Below, piece by piece: positions 1 to 12,158 of a DNA stretch of 64,000 nt. The DNA is from Heliopora coerulea (lineage: Eukaryota > Cnidaria > Anthozoa > Scleralcyonacea > Helioporidae). The position numbers were made by a program, and so were the translations under genes. The notes under the pieces were generated by a model. The model did not search any database. It was given only the letters and a program-made list of their open reading frames with translations, and was not told the DNA's origin. Numbering within the stretch: position 1 is the stretch's first letter; every line of letters starts with the position of its first letter. The stretch is from positions 1,140,001-1,204,000 of the forward strand of contig JASJOG010000084.1 of the NCBI GenBank assembly GCA_030142905.1. Reading direction: 5' to 3'.

Positions 1-3000
1 ACAAAGATCCCACATGAGAACCCCACATGTGGGTCCAGAAACTTAAACATGAACCTGAAGTAGCATTAAGACTTGGGCCAATGAGACGAGCAACATCATT
101 TTGCCTCCTTGGATGTGATGCTTCAATGTAGACATACCAGCCTAGTGAGAACAATTGAAACAACACATTAGAATCACACTATTTGCACAAAATTTTGAGG
201 AATCCTGAATTTCCAACAATGACAAAAGATTTTGTTCACATAAATTTGCCTACGTAACATTTTGATCAAAGTTTGTTCCCCCCCCATGTAAATACATCCA
301 CTGCCATCATTGTTGACCAGTTCCATTCTTATGCTCTCAGGTACCTTGTACCTGCCCGTAACCACAGGTGAAAATGCAGTAGCACAGGGTCATTTTCAAT
401 GATTGGCCCTGGCATTTTAGCACTTGGCTCAACCTAAGAATAACCTTCTGAACTATCCAAGCATTCTTCATCCAAACTAATGTCCAGTTGGCTTTTTTAA
501 TCATCATTAGTATGAAACATGGATTTCTCATGCTAAATCTATGAAGATTTTGGGTAAATAGAGCAAAATCTGATACCTGATAGTTGGCAATTGCCCCAAC
601 TTCCACTGTAATTTGCTGTGGTGGAGCACCAAAGAGCAGTATGCTGTGTTGTTGTGCATTGATTGTACTGAATGCCTCGGTATGTGAATGGGAAAACACA
701 TTTTTTGCCACGTGCAGTAGCTCCTCCAGGGTTTCCGTCCAATGATGTGTATACTAGACAAAGAAAACCATTCTTCTTAACTCTAAGAGTGGAGATACAG
801 CTTGTTGCAGCATGTTAAATAACCACAGGTGAAGGTTTCTCAAGAACCACATGAAATCATATTATATAAGGATTAGTATGCAAGGATGCAGCTGGGGATA
901 GCAGTGGAGGTAGCAAATCCCCTTTTGAATGCTAAATTATTTGTCTGTATGTGGGGAAAAGAACACTCATTCTTGGGTCACCCTGGATCCTGATACATGT
1001 AGTCCAGTCCCCAAACCCTCATGACAGGTCTGACTATCAACCTGATTTTCACCTTAAATAATTATGCTTGGGTTTGAGATGCCCTATGCTACATTCAAAA
1101 AGGAGAGTTTGATCTGATATAAAACACCTCAAAAACATACTGACATCAGCATGAGTGGCAATTTACAAGAATTTAGTAAATTATATATCAGATTGAGAAA
1201 ATTGCTTAGTTTTTTTTTTTTTTGTATCTTAGTGTACAATAATGAAAACATATTGCCTTTTAATGAATAAAAATAATACTCAGCTGGCAGTAATTTTAGG
1301 TATGTTTCTATTTTGACAGTATTTTAACTTCCACAACAGTGTCAGAGTTCACCCTAGGATTTTGCTCCAGAGCAGTTGCTCATCAATTATAGTACATTTT
1401 TGATTATTATGGGTTAACAACTACCATGTATTATATATAATTATATTTTTTTAAATATTTATAAGATTCATTTCCTGATTAAAATGATTAATGTTTAACA
1501 CTTTTGATGGTCTGATACAAGACAATCTTTAAAATGTTGTGCTTGACAACCCAAAAAACTTCATTTTTTGGATGCTTGGTAAAGGATTTAATTTAAAAGT
1601 TTAATCCCTGAAAGATCCAACAAAATTATTTTGCAGAAATGTAATCTTGCATGAGAAGTTCTTCAATTACCAAGTTGTGTCCATCTATCCACAGTAGACT
1701 TATATAAATCATATTAATCTATTTCTAGTGACACTTCCTTATGAAGATTGTACAGTATAAAGATTACTTGGGAAAATCCACTATTGTTGCACACAAATCA
1801 CTATTACTCTTTTGATTAATTTGCATTAATTTACTAATTATTTACATTTTAAAATCAGCCAGAGCAGTACTACAAAGTTTAATGGGGCAGAGTACAACAC
1901 GTGCTGTGTTCAGAGAAATCCAAATGGTTGGAAAAAGCTGACAGGGTGAGGGACTGCTGAAACTTAACCTTTTCCAGTCCATACCCAACTATTTAATTTT
2001 ACTATGGATAATGCCAGATAATTTTACTCATCAAGGGGAGATGTCTTGCACAGGAATGGATTCAAAACTACCTCTTTAAAACCAATACCAGCCAACAATT
2101 TCAAAAAATATAAAACAAAACATAATCCGAAGATCAGCATCTTGAGAAATCCAAGATATGGATTGAAACAAGATGAGAAATGAGTTTGTCAATCCATACC
2201 TTGGATTTCTCAAGATGCTGATCTTTATATTATGTTTTGTTCTACCTCCTTAACCTATTCTGGTCTGTACCCAACTTTTTAATTTTACTTTGACCAATGC
2301 CAGATGATTTTACGTGTCAAAGGGAGACATCTCAAACAGGAAAGGGTTAACAGGTGAGATATAGATGTTTCAACCAAAGAGTGTCTACAAAGAACTTTAC
2401 TATTTGACTATTAGTTGTAGAAAGAGTCTGTTAAAATAATGGGGTAAGCCAAAATCAGATCGTACATTAACATTCTTCTTTAAAAATATGATGACAAATT
2501 CCATCAAGACTGAAACAGTTTTCTTTCATTAATGTTAACCAGAACTTTTTGTTTCCAAAAAAATAAGTCTGTTAAGTTTTCAATTACATCATTTGGGTTC
2601 ACATTCTGCATGACATGTTTTTCAGTTGGAGGGGACAATGCCTTCCTTTTATTCGTAGATGTCAGCCCCCTCCTGATACCCACTCCTGTTGCTCAAGGTA
2701 GTAAAAGAAACACTTGCCCCCTCTTGAATCTTGATCAAAATTTTTCTTGGTATATTTCTTAACATATCACTCCCACATCACACTCAAACATACACAAATT
2801 AAACACTGAAAATGGGCATTTTTAGGATCAAGAAAGGGCTCATGTTTATAAAAGATGCTACTCTTTTTCCTTTAATCCATGAAAAAATATTTCGTGCAAT
2901 AATATATCAGTATTTTACCATTTGTACTGTTTTGCACCATCAAGGAAAAGTCCTAAAAACACACTTGGTATAACCTCATCCATCTTCTTCGTCAGTCTTT

Positions 3001-5306
3001 TCTGAGGAGTTCGTGTATACTTAAAAATTAACATAAAGTTTCAAGAAATGACAAAAACTTCGCGCCAACCTTGAACAGGTGCACCCGTTGAGGTTGTGTG
3101 GTCACGGCTTGGCCCAGTCCTCAAAGAAGTTGTGCGGCCACGTGCCCTGCTCCAATCGAATTCGTCCGTCGTATCCTGTTGGTACCCGCAAAGACCATTG
3201 GGATTTTCGAAGTCGCAACTTCCATCGTACTGTGCTAACGTCCCTTTGGGAATAAAGAGAGAGCGAAGAGTTTGAGCTATTTAAATAAGCTAGGCTGGAA
3301 AGACTAAGGGCTAACTGGCGTCACAAAAATACTCCCCCAACCGCATCAGATAATTTGGACCATAATTTGAAGTAACTTCGGGCTATCCATGCAACCTAAG
3401 TAAACCAACTGAAGATTGCATCCTTCCCATGAAAAAAAAGTGTCTAGTAGTTTTATAAAATTGCAACGAATGGCTAAAAACTCTTGAAATTTAAAGGTTT
3501 GATACTTTTTGAAAAGTGCTTCTCAATATGATCTACTAATCACAGGTCGGCTAATCATTCCAAGCTAATCTTGGTGTGTAATTTGACTGACTGACTGGGC
3601 CTTTTCTTCGGCCCGGAAAGCACAGCAGAGAATCCGTTTAATTAGGGCAGTTTTAATCTCAAAGTAAACACGCTTCTGTGAGCTCTTTTTCTTTTCAATC
3701 CCACAGCAAATGTCGGATTTTCCGTTTGGCCTCATCCCACACTCAAATCATGAAACACTAAATATGAAAAGAAACTTCAATAACTTTGTCTTTTACATGA
3801 AGAGACAATCGCAAAACAGATTGCGAAACATTCCTTGAATTTGGGAGATTACGCAATTGAAATCTAGACTTTGACGCAATTTAACTAAATGCAGCTATGA
3901 ATGTCACTCTTGCATGAAAATTTGCATTGCATTAGAAGTTGTAAAGGGAGCGAAAACGTTACATTTTGGCGCCATATGCTGCAGGGTTAGAAACGAGCAA
4001 ACAAAAAAGTGCGTCCATGCTTTTGGCTTGTTAAGAAACTGATAAATGATTATGCTGTTCTGCGGAAATCTAATGAATTATGGTTGAACAGTTTGACTTC
4101 CATCGGAAAAATCTATGCCAACTCAGATGCGGGCTGAACCGAGAACAGTCTTCTCGTTCAGCACCCCCTCTCTTCAACTTCTTTTTCACGTTTATCTTGC
4201 ATTTTTGCCGACATTCGTTGAATTTTACCTTCATGTTACCCCGTGGGCGATCTTGAAATAGGGTTGAAAATATGCAAATCATCATGATGGATTAGCGTTA
4301 AGTTGCTGCGAAAATCTTTCGCAAGTACTTCACTAGAATGATAACAAGGAAACTGCTCGCATTGTGCGCGATAACTCAGTTGGTACAGCAAGTGAATCGA
4401 TAATGCGAATTCAAATCCTAGTCTGTTAAATTTGCATCTGTAAATTAAACATCACTTCCAAATTAACACGCAATCTTGCAAACTGGATGGAGCTTCAAGA
4501 GCTCAAATCTCCTTGAAGTTGATATTCGGACTAAATCGCTTACTGCCCGGAAAAAATGTCAATTATTATTGTTTTCATTGGATGCCTCATGATACACTCA
4601 AATTCCAGGTTTGCCAGATGTTTTTAAAGAGTTTACTTCATCGTCTATCTATACGAGCGGAAATTTAACGAAATATGTTGGGAAATGGAACATTTTAATT
4701 TTGAAATCAAGTTGAAAACCGAAAGTGGAACACAGAAACATCTAACCACGTAGAAACAATTTTTTTTATAAAACTTCCCAGTATTTACATTTTAGCTGGC
4801 ATGCCCAGGCGGATTTCGATTGCGTTATGGTATGTTATCCGAGGCTTATCGGAACAGGGGTGGACAATTATGTAAATATTTGTCAGGGCAACAGCAGATC
4901 TTAATTAATTTGTGAGCGACATTATGAGCTAAAATGCGTAATTGACTTCAATTTCATCTGGCACAGCGGTAGAGTCATATCTCCGCCGAGTGACTTGGAC
5001 TGTCTCAACGGGTTGAAATTTTCAAGCTCATTTCAACTTTTTTTTTTTAAATTTTCAAAAGCACTCCGTTAGATTGTCATGATACGAGTTTACATTCCTG
5101 ACCTATCGTAACCTTGGGTGAAATTTTCCAACAGAGGACACACAAATCGAAAATTTGCCCCGCACATGATTATTCTAGGAAGTATATGTCCTGTGTAGGA
5201 TAAAATTCTTTCCTTCAATCTTATTCTGGTTACATAACGGAACCAATTGTGTTTGTAAAAACCTACCTGCTACCAAGAATATGAAGGTAAATACAAGTGA
5301 CTCCAT
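1..5306 (-). CDS. Secreted MAM/FN2-domain protein, 5' part of gene (partial)
   Basis: Four exons are visible on the minus strand: 5306-5267, 3243-3070, 753-577 and 141-1, the last running off the window. Exon 1 gives ATG and a hydrophobic signal peptide ([14 protein letters not shown]). Exon 2 gives the first half of a MAM domain: a Cys-Asp-Phe-Glu start, then Cys-Gly-Tyr, Glu-Phe-Asp-Trp and a Thr-Gly-Pro...Asp-His-Thr stretch. Exon 3 is a complete fibronectin type II domain with its four cysteines and the CVFPFTYRG motif. Exon 4 resumes the MAM fold with YVYIEAS, then a LIGPSL strand and Cys-Leu-Ser-Phe-Trp. All three introns are phase 1, so exon 3 can be included or skipped without a frame change. 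MAM and FN2 modules are extracellular, adhesive or collagen-binding types; the specific role here is unknown. Exon 1 is the least certain, because it is short and 2 kb upstream of exon 2. Confidence 0.82.
1965..2350. repeat. Two direct ~100-bp repeat copies flanking a fold-back
   Basis: Two related stretches, about 1965-2050 and 2245-2345, lie in the same direction. Each has a TACCCAACT.TTTAATTTTACT segment followed by AATGCCAGA.GATTTTAC and a purine run (GGGGAGATGTC or GGGAGACATCTC). Related sequence recurs at 16.4, 32.9-33.1, 49.1 and 59.4 kb. The family is not identified. It lies in the intron between MAM exon 2 and the FN2 exon. Confidence 0.6.
2112..2241. repeat. Fold-back element, ~53-bp inverted arms
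   Basis: Arms at about 2112-2164 and 2189-2241 are near-perfect reverse complements (for example AAGATCAGCATCTTGAGAAA and its complement) around a 24-base loop. The left outer flank (CCAGCCAACAATTTCAAAAA) is shared with the fold-back at 30.7 kb, so the two belong to one family. Confidence 0.75.
4362..4425 (+). repeat. tRNA-derived fragment (SINE head or tRNA relic)
   Basis: A box-A-like ATAACTCAGTTGGTACAGC is followed about 35 bases later by a box-B-like GAATTCAAATCC. The cloverleaf is decayed, so this is a relic and not a functional tRNA. It lies in intron 1 of the MAM/FN2 gene. Confidence 0.45.
4958..5024 (+). repeat. tRNA-derived fragment (SINE head or tRNA relic)
   Basis: TGGCACAGCGGTAGAG fits box A, and GGGTTGAAATTTTC about 40 bases on resembles box B. 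No SINE tail could be traced. It is in the same intron as the copy at 4.4 kb. Confidence 0.42.
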
Positions 5307-5449
5307 TTTTGGAGCCCACTTGAATGGTTTTCCTTCAGCAGACCTCACGTGCGTCGACCAGATTGATGGCGCGGGGAAGAAACCTACGAAATTGTTATCG
5401 AAATGATTAAAAACAGAACGTAAACACAACGTGTAGTCTGTTCCGAGAC

Positions 5450-5520
5450 TGGCTCGCCATAGCCTAGTGGTTAGTTCTTAAGGGACGGTGATGTAATCGA
5501 TATCAAGGTTGAGTTATGAG
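5450..5520 (+). repeat. tRNA-derived fragment (SINE head or tRNA relic)
   Basis: ATAGCCTAGTGGTTAG resembles a D-arm with box A, and AAGGTTGAGTTATGAG, about 50 bases on, is a weak box B. It lies just upstream of the MAM/FN2 start exon. It is the third such relic within 1.2 kb. Confidence 0.4.
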
Positions 5521-5530
5521 CTAGACAAAT

Positions 5531-8500
5531 AAAATCTTCCAAGGAATTGGCCCTTGTGAACCGCCTCTGCAATCGATTCTCAAGAAATACATCATGGCTT
5601 ATTTGCTTATGTAACAACCATCGTGATTATCCAAGACATGAACACAAATCTTTATAAAACACCATGCACTGTGTAAACTAATGAGTGAATGACGCACCGA
5701 CATAACGCTACATTTTTATCCTCTGTTGGTGCTACATTCTCTACTATCCCCAACGTGCTGAGATACGGCGCCACCTTGCCAATACTTTGCCCGAAGCTTT
5801 AGGTTGCTGAAGCGTTCATAGCGATGCGGAATGATTTTTTTACGTCTGTAAGGAAGTCAAGTGTTTGTTTTCTTGAGCTAGAAAATTGTTTATGTGGCAA
5901 TATGTAAGAAAATGTGTGAAATAACAAGCACATTAAGATGATAGACAAACGTAGAGGATAAATCATGAACGTATCGCATGTTTGTTAAGGCCAGATTCTT
6001 AAATCATTCAGGGAAAGCCAAGTCACCCTGCCAAGCGACGTTTGTTTGATTTATGCACATATTACAGCCTTAAGCAATCTATATTCGCAACGTGGTCTTA
6101 AATAAAATGTTTGCACCAGCAGGAGAACATAAACTTGCCATCTGGCCAGTAATCACAGAAGACTAAGCCTTTCATTGCTGGACTACAGGTTTACTTATTT
6201 TTGCTATAAACCATCTCTTACCTGTCTTAATAACAGTGGGTTTTTCACAGTGTAGTTCGCTGATCAGAGACGCTTTTTGCGCCTATTTTTCGCAGAAAAT
6301 TGCTTCGGTCTCGGCGCTCGCCAAAACTTGTGCTTTACGCCAACACGCGTCCCTTTCACTCAGTGCGACAGGGATAAGTACTAAATGGCCCAAACAACCA
6401 CTGATGTAAGGCACAGCAAGTTTCGTATTTCTTGGTAGATGCGTATTGATAGGTTATTAATAGTAGGTAGCCAATCATTGGCCATATGGACACGGATTGT
6501 CCAAAAGGTCTTAATCAATTAAATCGGTAATCAGTGATTTAATCTATGTCGATTCCTAATTCATCCCAAAAATCTGATCTAAGTAAAGTTTTTTTCCAAA
6601 GTTGTTCGACTTAACGGGAAACTGCGGCTAGTTCAGGAAAGGTTAACGCAAATGTCAAACGGGGTGAAGACATCCTGGGGAGAAGAATATACCAAGCTAT
6701 ATACTACAAGTCCACGAATAAACCGAATTAGTGCTTCGCGCAAGTCTGCTCAGTGCGTCACGTGTTTAGACATGAAAAACTGATAGTTCGCCCGAGGTAT
6801 TGTTTTGTCAGATCGTAACTAAGGCACAGAAAAAAACACGTTTGATCAAGCGCGATTGAATTCCGTAGCAAAGAAGACCGGATCCAGAATTTCCTGTCAC
6901 AGCATTCAGGAATTTTAAGGTCGTCAAACACTGAAAAACTTCCGATGACCTTTTTAAGGTCGGTTCACTTTAGCGGCACGCGCAACCTTTTTCATAGTGC
7001 GCTGTAACGCTAGGAAATATAACTCAATGCTATTTTTGTGGTACTGCTCGCGGTGATTGTGTCAATATTGAGCTTGACATGGTAAGTAAGTAGGGTATGT
7101 GGAACTTATGCAAGGGTATTTAACGTGTCACAACGCGCACTTGTAGAGCGCATTTGAACGTAAATACGCCTGTGCAAATAGATTGATTAAAGAATGGAGA
7201 CTCATCTTTCGGTAGCAAAGGCAAGGAAAATTATATGAGAAGACTCCGAATGTTGGGAGACCTGTCCATCGGCTTGGGGTCAAAATTTTAATAGTTTTGA
7301 AATTTAGTTCAGACGGAACAAATGGACGCTAGAAACAGTGTGCACATGTGGAAAGCAAAAGAAAATGATTTTGTTGCATTTTTCTTTTATTATTATTAAT
7401 CTAAATTAAAGAAACGATACTTGGAATTATCAAAACTTGATATTCGGTTCATGGTATTGTCCTCTATAGGGGGCAGGTCCTGTATAAACAGAAATAATCC
7501 ATAAAAAATGAATACCCGACACTAAAGCCTACCCAAGTCCCAGTTCGTCATTATATAACAGGTGTCTATTTCACTCAACCAACTCGTCGTGTTAACCATG
7601 TGATAACGAAAGCTGTTAAGAACTCTGAGTGATGTTCGAAGCTTGTTCCGGCCGTAATTACTGCTAACATGTCTTCTCTACTTACCAACATAGATCACCT
7701 AATACATTATATTGTTTATAACGAATGTTCGAATGTTCCCATGTTCATTCGAGTCCTTTCAAATTTCAACCTGCTCTCTTTAGCAGTTATATTTTTTAGC
7801 CTTCGATAAAGTTTAAAATTCAGTATGGGGTGTGTAACAAACTATGTAGTAATAACAGTGTGTTTGTGTTATCGAAATCAGAAACGGTGCGGAGCGCTGG
7901 TTTAGACATGGAGCCACTAACATTGATCGCGTTTCACCTATATATCTCCAAGATACTTCGTTACCCAAAATGCATAGAAAGAAACTTAGCTAGAGAGAGA
8001 ATACAAATACTGTTACTTCTATAAGTTTAGAATTTGTCAATTTTTAAGTAGCTTCTTTTTAACTTTAATTTAAGACCAGTCACCTCTTAAAATACTTGCG
8101 AAATTACATGCACCCACGTTCACCGTACGCACGGCATTGTATCAAGATGAAGACGTTTTTCACTTTATGGTGAAAGTTTAGAGGTGCTACCGCTTCAAAA
8201 ACGAGAAGATGAGAAGCTAAAAGTGCGAATTAAGTACTTCAACTCTAAAAATCATTTTGAAACGCAACCGTGTTCAAAACTTCAAAACCAAGAACGCTTT
8301 TTATCTCGGGATTTTTTAATTGTACATCAGACAGGGGGGAGTGCCTGACCCTGAATTTGAACACCGGAGAGTTCTCGAAAGAGTTGCGATTAAATTAAAT
8401 ATTACATTAACCGCGGATAATTCCAGAAAATAAAGAATAAAACGAACTTATCATGTAAACCCAAGATTTGAGTTCAGTATAAAAGGGTAGAAGAGATTAA

Positions 8501-9590
8501 AGTTATAAATCATTGACAAAACAATGACAAAACGTCCTCTTTTTCGCAAAATTTTGCGCATGGATGCGGTGTAATTTAATCTCTTCAAGTCAATTAGCGT
8601 TTCTATTTGAACTCTGCTTTCTAACCGTTTACAATAAGTTTAGTTAAGGCTCCTGGTGTGTGGTTGTTGAGATAATTAAACCACTTCTACAGATGTCTTT
8701 GTTTATCTCAATTGCTTTTTCTGGTTAAACTCATCACGTAATCGTAAGGCCGACAACCACTTGTCGATTGTTGGGTCAATCGAGCGGGCGCTTCAATCAA
8801 CGTTGTGAGTGTTCATAGGTGATAGTTTACTTTCTGCGCAATATCTTCACATGGTCGCGGCACAAACTCGCAAATTGCAAGGGCGACGGACTATGGGGTT
8901 AGGTAGGGCTATGGCTCCTTCAATTTTTCTTGCGAGGGACTACAACCCTCCGAAACTGTTCAAGTCTGAATCAGTGAAAACGTGGATGTAATCTTACTTA
9001 ACTAATGGTATAATAAAGTTCCAACCTTTGCGATATCCTTATTGATAAAATCAAAATACAGAAACGCCACTTTACCTATTTCTCTATATAAGTCTCGGAA
9101 ATCTTGGAACGAGGATAGCGAAATCTACTTTATTTTCCCGTACAGTTTTTTAAAAATCACTCCCTCCAAAATAATATTTTTCCACCACCGTTGGCAGATT
9201 ATCCACGTAGCTGTTTATAATTTTATGACGGTAAGAGCCTATTACTTCCTCAGTGTGGTTTCAGCCAGTTCACATTTTCAAAATTTCAATGGCAGAGCGC
9301 GAGTGTCTGGAAATTGATAAGTGGAGGTTGACATTCAGCTGCAATTACATTTCCACTTGCCAGTCACTCTGCAAGTAAAGTCGCGGTTCGAAGACGAAAT
9401 CACATAAATACGTCTGGTAACTCAACAAAAACGCGTTCCTAAGTGAAAATTTATGAGATTTTATACGGATGACGAAGATTAATGTGTGAAATTATATTAT
9501 TTTACAACAGACGAGAAGCCTCCCATATCTTATCGGAGGCTAAAATTCGCTGTTGCTTCGATCACTTACGACATCGATTGACTACCAACA
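5531..9590. other. Intergenic DNA, no gene recognised
   Basis: AT-rich sequence with only short random open frames (up to about 90 codons) and no recognisable domain, RNA gene or repeat array. The 5' regulatory region of the MAM/FN2 gene would be expected here, but no core promoter element stands out. Confidence 0.5.
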
Positions 9591-10140
9591 TGGGAGATCA
9601 CCAATATGTGAAGTCATCTATAAAACTCATTAATAATTCATAAAGAAAAAACAAAAGAATTCAAAGTTTAACCAGTTGTAGTAAATGTAGTACAACCACA
9701 AGTGTTGTATCAAGTGATACAACAACTGATTCATGTGAACTTTTCCCGATATTTTCTCGACTAAAATCATTGGAATCTTCATCATTTTTTGAACAACATA
9801 AATGTTTGCATGTTTGCACTTTAGACTTTATACTTTATACAGTAAATCGCGCCTATATGCGCAGTTTGGGGTAAGAGGTTTAAATCTGATCAATTAAACG
9901 AACAAAATCAGACGGGGGACATGGTTTCAGTTGCAAACTCTGTTATAACACTCAATAATAATTCATCAAGAAAAAACAAAAGAATTCAAAGCTTAATGAG
10001 TTGTTGTAACTGTGTTACAACCACACATGTTGTATCAAGTGCTACAACAACTGATTTACGTCAACTTTTCCTGATATTTCCTCGACTAAAATCTTCGTAA
10101 TCTTCGTCATTTTTGAAGAGCATGAATGTTTACATGTTCT
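9591..10140 (-). repeat. Two direct copies of a ~200-bp coding-like repeat
   Basis: Copy one (about 9613-9812) and copy two (about 9930-10138) share long stretches, for example AAAAAACAAAAGAATTCAAAG, then TTGTATCAAGTG.TACAACAACTGATT and a run ending in TGTTT.CATG. Read on the minus strand, both can be translated as an acidic segment (Glu-Asp-Ser-Asn-Asp-like), then a Val-Val-Val...Leu-Asp-Thr-Thr segment and a stop after Leu-Ile/Val-Lys-Leu. Copy two has stops in this frame. A third, reversed copy is at 17.5-17.7 kb. This looks like the decayed 3' end of a multicopy gene or an unnamed mobile element. Confidence 0.5.
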
Positions 10141-10202
10141 GGTATAGTAAGTATTTCACAATACCCGACACAACTGCGCCGTTACTGTTGTAATTAGTAC
10201 AA

Positions 10203-10932
10203 ATGGCCTTTTGGTCTGGAGATTTTCGTTTCGGCGTAGAATTCTTGCCAGTTTCTCAACAATTCAATAATTTTCCCTGCTATGGACAAAAGTTCATAGT
10301 TACCCCTCTAAAGTGTCTCTTTGCTTTTAAATTATCTGATATTATTGGATATCTGATCTAAATTAGCATAGAATTTCGTCAAATTTAAACCCGATTTTCT
10401 CTCTAAATTAGTAAATCCGTATTTAGATACGGATTTGTTTGAGATGTAATATATCATACACTCGAAAGTCGTGTTTCATCAGATATCCAAACACCTGGAA
10501 GTTGATTAAAAAGCTCGGCTATCACCTCTTTTTTTAATTCACTTCTCGGTGTTTGGATATCTGATGAAACACTCCTTCTCGTGTATGATATATTACATAA
10601 CCTGCAATACCGAACCAGGTAATATTCCGATTTCACGAATTTCACGGGAATTTGTGGAAACGTCTGGCTAAACTTTACATCTACTAAAGATTGCCAATGT
10701 GCGAAATCATAAATGAAATTTTGGTCAGGGACTTCCATTTTGGCGTAGAATTCTTGCCTGTTTCCGGCTCAACAGTTTTTTCGGCGCTATAGACAAAATT
10801 TTATAGTTATATACATTCTAAAGTATCTCTTTGCTTTGACATTAATTATCAAAGACATAACTTGTAATACCGAACCAGGTAATGACCCGATTTCACGAAC
10901 TTTATGTCAATTTTTGGAAACGTCTGGCTTTT
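10203..10932 (-). pseudogene. Tandemly duplicated decayed coding-like unit
   Basis: Two units share GGCGTAGAATTCTTGCC (10236 and 10742), then a TAGACAAAA...TATAGTTA stretch, then AATACCGAACCAGGTAAT (near 10607 and 10868) and GGAAACGTCTGGCT. On the minus strand the second block reads SQTFP.I..KFVKS..YLVRY in both copies. The first copy extends into a 94-codon frame (10738-10454) that reads through into an inserted fold-back. I do not recognise the protein. Its two-copy amino-acid similarity suggests coding ancestry. Confidence 0.4.
10443..10598. repeat. Fold-back element inside the duplicated unit
   Basis: Arms at about 10443-10496 and 10548-10598 (ATGTAATATATCATACAC and GTGTATGATATATTACAT, and TTTCATCAGATATCCAAACA and its complement) surround a loop of about 50 bases. 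It interrupts only one of the two duplicated units, so it inserted after the duplication or was lost from the other unit. Confidence 0.7.
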
Positions 10933-11901
10933 GCACATCCTAAACCTGATTTCTTTGGAGTCTTTTTAGTTGCCCTTTTTTACTCAAGAACAGAAGATTT
11001 CACAAACCTCCGCAGACCCTACTGAAGTGTTCTTTGCATTTTCCTGATATCGGTGGCAGGTTTGTTTTTATGATTAAACTGTTGCTATCCTATCTTTGTC
11101 GGCCCAAAGCCGAGAAAGTTTCAATGCTAAATAGTCTATTAGTCCATCCTGTATTTATACAAAGAAGTGTGTTTTGTTTGTTTTGAAAGTTTTTGTTGTT
11201 CTTTGTCGCCCATTAATGGTCGTTGAGACAGGATCAGGTCTATCTCAACGCCAAGGAAAGACAAGTGTATTTCTATGACTTTCGTATCTTTACGTGCTTT
11301 TGGCTCATGTTTTCATTTGGTTTTTTGCGCCATTCAACGGTTTTTTAGTAACGAAAACAAGAACCAACAAGAGAAGCCGAGATAAAACAGGTCTGAAGGT
11401 GTGAAGCTATTTCTGTCAGTTGTTCTTCTTGTTATACGATAAGATCTTGCCTTTAACAAACGAAAACAATGTGTAATGCTTCGGCAAAGGGATATTGAAT
11501 TTGACAAGTTTATTAAAGTAATTATATCCCCGAAATTGAAATGAAATGAGCTCCATAATTGCAAAATCTCTTAAAATTATTGATATAAGCTTTAAAGTCC
11601 TTCAAATCTTTGAAATGCCATGCATGTTCAATGTTTACTTAAGGTCTACTCTTAACGTCAGGCATTTTTCTTTACAGGATCGGATAGTTCCGATTTCACT
11701 CAATGTTTATATATGTATATATTTTTGTTTCAATGATCCGTTCAAATAATAAAATTTTTGGGCATGAAAGAAAAAAGCGATGTAAATTACTGAAGGAGAT
11801 GACAATGCGACTGAGGTACACACTATTGTTATTGATAGGTCGATATCCCGATGGATGACGCTCATACATTCTGATGTATGTATACCATTAATCTCTCAGG
11901 G

Positions 11902-12150
11902 CAGGCCCGTAGCCAAGGGGGGGCCTAGGGGGGCAATGCCTCCCGAAATTTTTTTCGCCTCCCCTAGAAAAAATGCTGACCATATTAAAAAATGTGTTCA
12001 TTGAAATAAATGAATGTGATAAATGAGGTATGCCTATCGGGTAATGTATTTTAATATGTTGTTGTTGGATCAGGTCAGATGGGTCTAGTTCGTTGCCCCC
12101 CTAGAGCTATCAATGCCCCCCCCTAGGGATGCAGGCTGGCTACGGGCCTG
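11902..12150. mobile_element. Short non-autonomous DNA transposon (hAT-like MITE)
   Basis: The element starts CAGGCCCGTAGCCA and ends TGGCTACGGGCCTG, a 14-bp perfect terminal inverted repeat. The flanking octamers TCTCAGGG and TGTCAGAG match at 6 of 8 positions, which fits an aged 8-bp target duplication of the hAT type. C-rich and G-rich runs lie just inside each end. No transposase is present. Confidence 0.7.
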
Positions 12151-12158
12151 TGTCAGAG

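Noticed and set aside
174..365. 63-codon minus-strand frame between the FN2 and MAM exons
   Set aside because: No domain resemblance; the flanking exons join in phase without it.
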